Source: Candidatus Krumholzibacteriia bacterium (GTDB lineage: Bacteria; Krumholzibacteriota; Krumholzibacteriia; LZORAL124-64-63). From it: DNA of 11,747 nt. The position numbers and the translations under genes were made by a program. Below the pieces are notes generated by a model. It had not been told where the DNA came from, ran no database searches, and saw only the letters and a list, made by a program, of their open reading frames with translations. The stretch covers positions 1 to 11,747 of the forward strand of contig JAQULN010000049.1 of the NCBI GenBank assembly GCA_028718575.1, written 5' to 3'. This document shows, one piece after another, positions 1-5,901 of this stretch (position 1 is its first letter; each line of letters begins with the position of its first letter).

Positions 1-261
1 GTTCGACCAGGTAAAACGTCGCGCCCAGGTGCCGTTGGCATCGCCGAGCCACAACTCGTTCCAGCGTTTGTCTGCGTCGAGGTCGCGGCTGGTTCGCACC
101 CAGGCGATTTGCGCGCCGTCCGGAGAGACAGCCACGGCGCTGAAGGTCGCGGTCTGCAGGAAGTCCGCGATCGAGTAGGCGGCGGGCGTATCCTGCGTTC
201 GGCCCACCAGGGGCGACGCGGCGAACAGGACGAGCAGATACACGGCAAAGCGACAGTGCAT
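1..261 (-). CDS. S9-family peptidase, N-terminal fragment
   Basis: The gene starts at ATG 261 and runs off the left edge of the window, so only 87 codons are visible. GGAGG stands a few bases before the ATG. The product begins with a signal peptide (MHCRFAVYLLVLFAASPLVG), so it is exported. It continues with AYSIADFLQTATFSAVAVSPDG and then IAWVRTSRDLDADKRW.NELWLGDANG. A 'sI.dfl....f...avSPDG..iawv' start followed by the first propeller blade is typical of prolyl oligopeptidase/acylaminoacyl-peptidase (S9) proteins, in which a beta-propeller precedes an alpha/beta-hydrolase domain. That catalytic domain would lie outside the window. The gene is 23 bp downstream of the PD40 protein gene and probably shares its transcript. 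Alternative: another secreted PD40/TolB-like propeller without a peptidase domain, which the visible part cannot exclude. Confidence 0.7.
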   Translation of the reverse strand, partial: MHCRFAVYLLVLFAASPLVGRTQDTPAAYSIADFLQTATFSAVAVSPDGAQIAWVRTSRDLDADKRWNELWLGDANGTWARRFTWSN

Positions 262-284
262 GGCTGGCCTCCGATCTGGTAGTT

Positions 285-1421
285 CTAGTCGCCCCACTCC
301 GCCACGAAGATATTCGTCTCACCGGGCCGCCGATTGTGCCGGTTCGACGCGAAGACGAGCCGGGCGCCGTCGGGGCTGAACATCGGAAACCCGTCGAACT
401 CCGCCGTGAACGTGACCTGTTCGAGGCCCGTGCCGTCGGCGTTCACCAGCCAGAGGTCGAATTCGCGGCCGCGCGGGTCGGGGTAGTTCGAGCTGAAGAT
501 GATCTGCCGCCCCGAGGGATGGAAGAACGGAGCGAACGAGGCGCAGCCGAGGTCGGTCACCCGGCGCTGGTCGCTGCCGTCGGCATTCATCACGTAGATC
601 TCGAGGCGGCCCGGCCGCACCTTGCCGCGGGCCAGCAGCTCGCGGTAGGCGGCCAGCGCCTCGCCCTCGGGGCGGGAGGCGCGGAACACGATCCGGGTGC
701 CGTCGGGGCTGAAGAACGGTCCGCCGTCGTAGCCGACCCCGTGGGTCAAGCGGCGCAGCGAACCGCCGTCGAGGTCCATCGTGTAGATGTCCAGGTCCCC
801 GTCGCGCAGCGACGTGAACACGATCGTCCGGCCATCTGGCGAGACGGTGGGCTCGGCGTCGTAGGACGGGTTGTCGGTCAGGATCTTCAACTCGCCGGTG
901 TGGGTGTCCAAACGCACGATGTCGTACGGCTGCAGCTGCCAGACATAGCCCTCGCTCATGTCCGGCGGCGGCGGGCAGGCGTGATCATGCAGGTGGGTCG
1001 ACGCGTAGAGGATGTAGCGGTCGTCCGGCCCGGCGAAATAGCTGCAGGTGGTGCGGCCCAGGCCGGTCGAGACCAGCGCCGACTCGCCGCCCGCGGCGGG
1101 CATCACGTAGATCTGGTCGCAGCCGTAGGGCGGCCGGTTGCTCTGATAGACGAGGCGGCGGCCGTCGCGGCTGAAGTAGGCCTCGGCGTTCTCGTGGCCG
1201 TCGGTCAGCATGGTCAGCGACCGGAACCGCACCTCCTGCGGGTGCGGCGCGACGGCGCGGGGAATGGCGCCGGCCAGACTGCCTGCCGGACCGCCTTCCG
1301 GCCCGCCGGCGTCGTCGCCGGCTTCGGTCTTGGCGCCGGTTGTCGCGGCCGCGATCGCGCCGCCCAGCAGCGCGGCGGCCAACGCGATCACGAACCGACG
1401 GTCGATGAGCAAGATCTTCAC
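285..1421 (-). CDS. Secreted TolB-like PD40 beta-propeller protein
   Basis: A 378-residue protein started by GTG at 1421, with GAGGAG 7 bases upstream (1428-1433). Residues 1-27 are a positively charged start plus a hydrophobic Ala/Leu run, which reads as a signal peptide or anchor. A low-complexity Gly/Ala/Pro linker follows, to about residue 60. The rest is built from PD40 repeats of the form 'p.fSPDG..ivf.s.r': about residues 78-96, 188-206, 232-249, 295-313 and 342-361, with a degenerate blade near 124-142. That is consistent with a six-bladed propeller. Interblade segments such as LDIYTMDLDGG and LEIYVMNADGSDQRRVT are typical of the TolB/DPP-IV N-terminal class. No catalytic domain is present, so it is probably a periplasmic binding or scaffold protein, not an enzyme. 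It lies between an oxidoreductase gene (28 bp upstream) and an S9 peptidase gene (23 bp downstream), suggesting an operon. Its ligand is unknown. It is not the canonical TolB of the Tol-Pal operon, because no tol/pal genes are adjacent. Confidence 0.88.
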   Translation of the reverse strand: MKILLIDRRFVIALAAALLGGAIAAATTGAKTEAGDDAGGPEGGPAGSLAGAIPRAVAPHPQEVRFRSLTMLTDGHENAEAYFSRDGRRLVYQSNRPPYGCDQIYVMPAAGGESALVSTGLGRTTCSYFAGPDDRYILYASTHLHDHACPPPPDMSEGYVWQLQPYDIVRLDTHTGELKILTDNPSYDAEPTVSPDGRTIVFTSLRDGDLDIYTMDLDGGSLRRLTHGVGYDGGPFFSPDGTRIVFRASRPEGEALAAYRELLARGKVRPGRLEIYVMNADGSDQRRVTDLGCASFAPFFHPSGRQIIFSSNYPDPRGREFDLWLVNADGTGLEQVTFTAEFDGFPMFSPDGARLVFASNRHNRRPGETNIFVAEWGD

Positions 1422-1449
1422 CGTTCGCTCCTCGGAGGAATTGACGGGG

Positions 1450-2655
1450 CTACTGCGCCGGTCCCGGATTCGGCAAGGCGGGGTCGCTCTGCCAGCGCTC
1501 GATGCGCACGCCGCGTTGCGCGAGCGCGGCGAGCAATTTCTCGGCGGGGATGATGGTTTCCTGCGGGACGGCGCCGGGCGCGCTGACTTCGCCGGCGGCG
1601 AGCATACGGGCGATGATCGCCGCCGGGAAGCCGGTCATCCGGGTCATCGCCGACAGGCCGGTCGTTGGATCGTTGCGGTCGATGATGCGGATGGTCTCGC
1701 GCCGCGCGCGCGGCGGCGACCCGCCAGCGCCGGCGGCGGTGAACCCTTCCGCCTCGGCCAGGAGCAGCACGACGTCGTCGCCCTCGCGCGGCAGCACGGC
1801 CTCGAACCGTTGGGCGAGCAGGTTGCGCGGCGCCACCCACGCCCCGTCGACCGCGATCGGTTCGCTGCTCGTCAGGCCCAGATCGCGGAGCAGGCGGATC
1901 TGCTCGCAGTGTCCGCGGTAGCGGATGGTCTTGTAGTCCAGGTTGCGCACCCGACCGTGCAGCGATTGCGGCAGGGTGGACGTGCCGCCGCTGGTCTGGA
2001 ACGCTTCCAACTCGCCGAACGGCGGCGGGAAGACGAGGGTCGCCAGCTCGGAGAGCCCCGGCACGGTCCGGATCTCGCCCTCGCGGATCACCAGGCATTC
2101 CTCGATGTACTCGTTGATCAAACCCTGCACGGCGAAGACGAGCTGGTAGTTCAGCGGCGGATGCGGATCCAACGGCAGTCCGCCCACGCGCAGGCGCACC
2201 GTTTCGCAGCGGTCCAGCGACTGCGCCAGATGCCAGCCGAGGATCCCCGCCAGCCCCGGCGCCAGCCCCGTGTCCGGCACCACGGTGACCCCGGCCTGGC
2301 GGGCCGCATGGTCGCGCGCGAACTGGCGCGCCACGATCGCGTTGTTGCCGCCGAGGTCCAGGAAGTGGGTGCATTGCGCGATCGCCAGGGCGGTCAGCTC
2401 GTCGTTCAGCCAGTAGTTGACCGCGGAAATCGCGACGCTGGCGGCCGCGAACAACGGCGCGAGCGGGACCGGATCCTCGACATCGCCCCGGTGCAGCACA
2501 AGGCGCGGGTCGTGCTGCAGCCGCTCGGCAAGGCGGGACAAGGCCGCCGGGTCGCGATCGACCACCGTCAACGCGACCGTGTCCTCGACCTGCCGCAACA
2601 GGTCCCAGGCAATCGCCGTGCCCTGCAAGCCGGCCCCGAGCAAGAGATAACGCAC
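1450..2655 (-). CDS. Saccharopine/lysine 6-dehydrogenase-like oxidoreductase
   Basis: I place the start at GTG 2655, giving 401 residues, because AAGGAG lies 6 bases upstream and the Rossmann fold begins at once (MRYLLLGAGLQG). An in-frame start 54 codons further upstream would add an Arg-rich tail and would include the promoter. GAGLQG (7-12) is the dinucleotide-binding loop. Asp33, at the end of strand 2 (TVVDRD), suggests NAD(H) preference. The LDLGGNNAIV (99-108) and VVPDTGLAPGLAGILG (125-140) segments, then LNYQLVFAVQGLINEYIEEC (168-187), match the saccharopine dehydrogenase/lysine 6-dehydrogenase family, whose members oxidise or reduce C-N bonds of lysine-type amino acids. The exact substrate cannot be read from sequence. 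Lysine 6-dehydrogenase, saccharopine reductase or a related cytosolic enzyme are all possible. It is the first gene of the minus-strand operon with the PD40 protein and the S9 peptidase, which would fit the use of amino acids from peptide degradation; that link is inference. Confidence 0.85.
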   Translation of the reverse strand: MRYLLLGAGLQGTAIAWDLLRQVEDTVALTVVDRDPAALSRLAERLQHDPRLVLHRGDVEDPVPLAPLFAAASVAISAVNYWLNDELTALAIAQCTHFLDLGGNNAIVARQFARDHAARQAGVTVVPDTGLAPGLAGILGWHLAQSLDRCETVRLRVGGLPLDPHPPLNYQLVFAVQGLINEYIEECLVIREGEIRTVPGLSELATLVFPPPFGELEAFQTSGGTSTLPQSLHGRVRNLDYKTIRYRGHCEQIRLLRDLGLTSSEPIAVDGAWVAPRNLLAQRFEAVLPREGDDVVLLLAEAEGFTAAGAGGSPPRARRETIRIIDRNDPTTGLSAMTRMTGFPAAIIARMLAAGEVSAPGAVPQETIIPAEKLLAALAQRGVRIERWQSDPALPNPGPAQ

Positions 2656-2702
2656 GTGGTGTCTCCTTGGCGCCCGGCGGGTGACGGCCAGCCGGAAGCG
2701 GC

Positions 2703-2731
2703 AGCTTAGCAACGGCCGCCCGGACTGGCAA
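2703..2731 (-). promoter_or_regulatory. Promoter of the dehydrogenase operon
   Basis: Read on the minus strand, TTGCCA (2731-2726, five of six bases of the -35 consensus) is followed after exactly 17 bases by TAAGCT (2708-2703). TGC stands directly before this element, making an extended -10. Transcription would start near 2696, about 40 bases before the GTG start. Only three of the six -10 bases match the consensus, but the TG extension and ideal spacing compensate. Confidence 0.45.
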
Positions 2732-2788
2732 GAGACCGAGGCACAGCGAGCCGGCCGCCGGCCGCGTGCCGGCGCGGTGACATCGCGT

Positions 2789-2817
2789 TTGACCGGGAGC
2801 GTCGCTCCGCGTACCAT
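2789..2817 (+). promoter_or_regulatory. Fumarase operon promoter with palindrome in spacer
   Basis: TTGACC (2789-2794, five of six -35 bases) and TACCAT (2812-2817, four of six -10 bases) are separated by exactly 17 bases. The start would be near 2824, about 58 bases before the fumarase ATG. The spacer holds a perfect inverted repeat, GGAGCG-T-CGCTCC (2796-2808). A protein bound there would sit between the two promoter elements, as repressor operators or MerR-type activator sites do, so it may be an operator. It could also be chance in GC-rich DNA. Confidence 0.5.
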
Positions 2818-2881
2818 CGCGGCCTAGACATTCGGGCCGCCGCGCGCGACGGCGTTGCGATCTTCGGCGCAAGGAGCGACC

Positions 2882-3766
2882 ATGACCGGCAAGATCCTGC
2901 AGGCGCAATTGCTCGAGCTGATCCGGCGCACGTCGTCGAGGCTCCCGGACGATGTCGTGAGGGTCATCGAGAAGAGCTGGCGCAAAGAGCAGAAAGACTC
3001 GAACGCCAAGTATGCCCTCAAGGTGATCCTGGACAACATCGCGATGGCGCGGGAGAACTCCCTGCCGTTGTGCCAGGACACCGGCACGATCATCTGCTAC
3101 GCCGACCTGCCCGTGTGGCTCGACGAGCCTGGTTTCCGCAAGGCGTACGAGCAGGCTGTCCTGCAGGCCACCAAGGTCGGTTATCTTCGCCAGAATTCCG
3201 TCGACTCGCTGACCGGCAAGAACTCGGGCACCAACCTCGGTCCGGGCAGTCCGGTGTTCCATCTGCAGCAGACCAAATCCCGCACGCTCACCGTACGGAC
3301 GATTCTCAAGGGCGGCGGGTGCGAGAACGTCGGTGCCCAGTACAGCCTACCCGACGCGCGCCTCGGCGCCGGCCGTGATCTGGCGGGGGTGCGCAAGTGC
3401 ATCCTCGACGCGATCATGCAGGCGCAGGGCAAGGGCTGCGGTCCGGGCATCTTGGGTGTCTGTATCGGCAGCGACCGCAGCAGCGGCTACGTGGCCAGCA
3501 AAGAAGAGTTCCTGCGCGCGCTGGACGACGCCAACGAGCATCCCGCGCTGGCGAAGCTCGAGAAACAGATCGTCGCGGACGCGAACCGGCTCGGCATCGG
3601 ACCGATGGGCTTCGGGGGGGCGACCACGCTGCTGGGCTGCAAGATCACGCACCGCAACCGGCTGCCCGCCTCGTATTTCGTCTCGATCTCGTATATGTGC
3701 TGGGCCTACCGCCGCGACGGCTTCCAGTTGTCCGAGGCCGGCAAGATCATCCGCTGGCTCTACTAG
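2882..3766 (+). CDS. Class I fumarate hydratase, alpha subunit
   Basis: A 294-residue protein starting at ATG 2882 with AAGGAG 6 bases upstream. An in-frame ATG at 2855 has no comparable ribosome site. It matches the alpha (N-terminal) subunit of the two-subunit, [4Fe-4S]-dependent hydratases that interconvert fumarate and L-malate in the TCA cycle. Visible signatures are LPLCQDTGT (61-69), GKNSGTNLGPGSP (112-124), GGGCENVG (144-151), GKGCGPGILGVCIGSDR (183-199) and GPMGFGGATTLLG (240-252). Cys64 in CQDTG and Cys186 in the GCGPG loop are likely cluster ligands; the third is among the later cysteines and I cannot assign it. The beta subunit gene follows after 12 bases, and its ribosome site overlaps this gene's stop codon, so the two are translationally coupled. 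L(+)-tartrate dehydratase has the same architecture and cannot be fully excluded, but nothing nearby suggests tartrate use. Confidence 0.92.
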   Translation: MTGKILQAQLLELIRRTSSRLPDDVVRVIEKSWRKEQKDSNAKYALKVILDNIAMARENSLPLCQDTGTIICYADLPVWLDEPGFRKAYEQAVLQATKVGYLRQNSVDSLTGKNSGTNLGPGSPVFHLQQTKSRTLTVRTILKGGGCENVGAQYSLPDARLGAGRDLAGVRKCILDAIMQAQGKGCGPGILGVCIGSDRSSGYVASKEEFLRALDDANEHPALAKLEKQIVADANRLGIGPMGFGGATTLLGCKITHRNRLPASYFVSISYMCWAYRRDGFQLSEAGKIIRWLY

Positions 3767-3778
3767 GAGGGTGAGACC

Positions 3779-4342
3779 ATGTTGCTCGAAGCTCCGTTCA
3801 CCGAGGCGAAGATCCGCGCGCTCAAGGTCGGCGAGATGGTCGAGATCACGGGCTTGATCTACACCGGTCGCGACGCCGTTCACAAGTACCTGTACGACGG
3901 CGGCAAACCGCCGATCGACCTCACCGACAGCATCATCTACCACTGCGGCCCCGTGGTCGTCAGAGAGAAGGACCGCTGGGTGGTGAAGGCCGCCGGACCG
4001 ACGACGAGCGCGCGCGAAGAGCCCTATCAGGGTCCACTGATGGAGCGGTTCAAGATCCGCGGCGTGATCGGCAAGGGCGGCATGGGGCCCAAGACCCTCG
4101 CGGCGTGCGCCAAGGTCGGAGCGGTCTATCTGCATGCCATCGGCGGCGCCGCCCAGGTCCTGGCCGAGCGCGTCACGGCCGTCGAAGGCGTGCATTTGTT
4201 CGAGGAGTTCGGCTCGCCCGAGGCGATCTGGGAGTTTCGGGTCGAACGATTCCCGGTGGTCGTGACGATGGACTCACACGGCCGGTCCCTGCACGACGAA
4301 GTGCTGCGGGCCTCCCAAGCGGCTCTAGCGCGGTTGGGTTGA
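3779..4342 (+). CDS. Class I fumarate hydratase, beta subunit
   Basis: A 187-residue protein, the expected size for the separate beta (C-terminal) subunit of class I fumarases. Its ATG is preceded by AGGAGG (3765-3770), which begins inside the TAG stop of the alpha gene. Family signatures are seen in order: TGLIYTGRDAVHKYL (24-38), the substrate-loop motif AGPTTSARE (72-80), GVIGKGGMG (95-103), and TMDSHGRSLHDEV (163-175) near the end. With the alpha subunit it forms the cytosolic, oxygen-sensitive enzyme that hydrates fumarate to malate. Both subunits look intact. The gene ends 31 bp before a Wzz-like gene on the same strand, with no terminator between them, so read-through is likely. Confidence 0.92.
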   Translation: MLLEAPFTEAKIRALKVGEMVEITGLIYTGRDAVHKYLYDGGKPPIDLTDSIIYHCGPVVVREKDRWVVKAAGPTTSAREEPYQGPLMERFKIRGVIGKGGMGPKTLAACAKVGAVYLHAIGGAAQVLAERVTAVEGVHLFEEFGSPEAIWEFRVERFPVVVTMDSHGRSLHDEVLRASQAALARLG

Positions 4343-4345
4343 CAC

Positions 4346-4360
4346 CTTCGCACCGCGAAG
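4346..4360 (+). promoter_or_regulatory. Hairpin before the Wzz ribosome binding site
   Basis: CTTCGC-ACC-GCGAAG is a perfect 6-bp stem with a 3-base loop that fills about half of the 31-bp gap between the fumarase beta stop and the TTG start. GAGGAG (4362-4367) begins one base after it. There is no T-run, so it is not an intrinsic terminator. It could mark an RNA processing site or tune translation of the downstream TTG-started gene. Confidence 0.4.
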
Positions 4361-4373
4361 CGAGGAGACTGGA

Positions 4374-5648
4374 TTGAACCAGGGAAACACGGCCGTTGAC
4401 CAGGATATCAACCTGGCGTCGTTGCTGAACATCTTGTGGCGCAGGCGCCTGCTCGTGCTCGGGTTGCCGGCGCTGGGTCTTCTGGTCGGAGTGCTCTATG
4501 GGTTGTTCGGTACGCGGCGCTGGGAAGCGACGGTCACGATCCGTCCCGGTATCACCGCGTTCAGCCCCGAAGGCGCTCCGCATCGCCAGTGGCGGCTGAA
4601 GGACATCACGCGCTTCTACGAGAAGCGGCTCTATCGGCCGGAACTGGCGCGCCGGTTGGGGTTGCCGCCCGCCTCGCGCATCGTGATCCAGTCGGAATAC
4701 GTAGCTCAGAGTCTGCAGGATATGGCCGGCGGCGACGTGATCACGCTCTGGACCACGGCGACCAGCCCGGACCTGGCGGCCGCGTTGCTCGACACGTCGC
4801 TGACGCTGTTCGCCGAGTTTGCCGAAGCGGACACGATTTCCAGCCAAATCAAGCTGACCCGCGACGGACTGTTGCTGCAGGTACGTTTACAAGAAGTACG
4901 CCTGGCGGCTCTCGCCCAAGAGGAGCAGCGACTGAACCTGCAGATCGCATCCGCTCGTGCGGAGTCTCTGATTGTGGTGGCCGATAGCGAGCGGCTCCGC
5001 CTCGATCTGGACCGGCTTGCCCAAGAGCAGCGTCACCTCGAGCAGCGCCTGCTGGTGTTGCGGGAGGAGGAACCGCGCCTGGCGGCCGATTTGACCCAGC
5101 TCGACCTGGCGCTGCGCCGGTTGACCGCCGCCGCTGCAACGGAGCGCGAAGTCGCCGCGGATATTCCCAGTTGGGTGCGACGGGATGCTGTTCTGGATAG
5201 CGGCAGCGTCCTGGAATCGTTGACGCGCGCCAAGCTGTTGGTGCAGCAGGCGCTGGGCCACAACCGGGCGCGCCAGGACAGTCTGGCGTTCGCGGCCGAG
5301 GTGATCCGGCTCGATCACGCGAAGCTGGAGATCCACCGCGAAACCAGCATTCGCGCCAAGGTCCGCGACGCCGATCGCAAGATCGGCGAGCTGATCCTGT
5401 CGCGCGATACCGAGCTGCCCGCCAAGCGCCGAGAGATCGATAACACGATCGACGCGGCCCGCGTCAAACTCAGCACGATCGCGCCGCTGCAACGCGTGGG
5501 TACGACGGTGGTGTCGGATCGGCCGGTGCGGCCGCGCCCGTTGCGGGCCATCCTGATCCTGGTGCTGGCAGGCGGCGCGGGCGGCGTTTGCCTGGCATTC
5601 ATCTGGGACTACGTCTCGGCCCATCGCCGGGAGATCTTCCGCTCGTGA
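4374..5648 (+). CDS. Wzz/GumC-type polysaccharide chain-length protein
   Basis: A 424-residue inner-membrane protein. I accept TTG 4374 as the start because GAGGAG lies 6 bases upstream and the family's N-terminal pattern (DINLASLLNILWRRR) begins at once. The order is: a cytoplasmic N-terminus, TM1 about 26-46, a periplasmic Wzz alpha/beta domain with WEATVTIRPG (50-59) and a PELARRLGL region, a long coiled coil (about 155-260 and 300-365, rich in Glu, Arg, Leu and Gln), a Pro-rich stretch (SDRPVRPRPL, 381-390) and TM2 about 391-411 with a short basic tail. This is the topology of polysaccharide co-polymerases that set O-antigen, capsule or exopolysaccharide chain length. It has no C-terminal tyrosine kinase domain. 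No glycosyltransferase or Wza-like export gene is adjacent, apart from the DegT sugar aminotransferase 5 kb away. It probably rides on the fumarase transcript. Confidence 0.82.
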   Translation: MNQGNTAVDQDINLASLLNILWRRRLLVLGLPALGLLVGVLYGLFGTRRWEATVTIRPGITAFSPEGAPHRQWRLKDITRFYEKRLYRPELARRLGLPPASRIVIQSEYVAQSLQDMAGGDVITLWTTATSPDLAAALLDTSLTLFAEFAEADTISSQIKLTRDGLLLQVRLQEVRLAALAQEEQRLNLQIASARAESLIVVADSERLRLDLDRLAQEQRHLEQRLLVLREEEPRLAADLTQLDLALRRLTAAAATEREVAADIPSWVRRDAVLDSGSVLESLTRAKLLVQQALGHNRARQDSLAFAAEVIRLDHAKLEIHRETSIRAKVRDADRKIGELILSRDTELPAKRREIDNTIDAARVKLSTIAPLQRVGTTVVSDRPVRPRPLRAILILVLAGGAGGVCLAFIWDYVSAHRREIFRS

Positions 5649-5729
5649 CGTGTCGTCGACTGCCCGGCGCATGGTGGCGGAACTGCACCGCGCCGCACGC
5701 CCGGCGGCCGCTGCAAACCGCGGCGACGC

Positions 5730-5758
5730 TTGCTCCTCCTGGCGGGAGGGTGTACCTT
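5730..5758 (+). promoter_or_regulatory. Possible promoter of the pyrophosphatase gene
   Basis: TTGCTC (5730-5735) and TACCTT (5753-5758) are spaced by 17 bases, and the spacer contains an imperfect inverted repeat, CCTCC...GGAGG. Each element matches the consensus at only about three of six bases. The transcript would then have to read through the T-rich hairpin region at 5765-5813. This is a weak candidate; I see no better one in the 253-bp gap. Confidence 0.2.
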
Positions 5759-5764
5759 GGCCGT

Positions 5765-5813
5765 GGCCTTTAGGCCGTTTTCGCGGCGGTTCCGAAGCGT
5801 TTTTTAGTTTTTT
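5765..5813 (+). terminator. Possible terminator after the Wzz gene
   Basis: GGCC-TTTA-GGCC (5765-5776) is a short hairpin. After some 20 GC-rich bases with only weak pairing come two T-runs, TTTTTT at 5800-5805 and again at 5808-5813. The runs are striking in this GC-rich sequence and suggest transcript ending for the fumarase-Wzz unit. However, no long stem lies directly before them, so efficiency is doubtful. Confidence 0.3.
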
Positions 5814-5901
5814 GGTGCGGCGCGGCGCCCAGTCACCTGCACGTTGATTCCGAGATGTCGCGTAGGCGAACGCTGACCTTGCTCGCAAGGAGAGCCTGTC
5901 C

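Noticed and set aside
336..2709. Long open frames on the plus strand opposite the PD40 and dehydrogenase genes (336-1553, 1210-2709)
   Set aside because: Antisense shadows of well-recognised genes; composition is dominated by Arg, Ala, Gly, Gln and Val with no recognisable domain or ribosome site.
2656..2817. Upstream in-frame start for the oxidoreductase at 2817
   Set aside because: It would add 54 Arg-rich residues before the Rossmann fold and cover the promoter. The GTG at 2655 has AAGGAG at good spacing and starts the fold directly.
2855..2881. Upstream ATG for fumarase alpha at 2855
   Set aside because: No ribosome site before it, while the ATG at 2882 has AAGGAG 6 bases upstream and gives the usual family N-terminus.
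1418..3262. Long open frame of 614 codons on the minus strand
   Set aside because: It overlaps the oxidoreductase gene in another frame and runs antisense through the fumarase start. It is Arg/Pro/Gly-rich and low-complexity with no motif: a GC-rich shadow frame.
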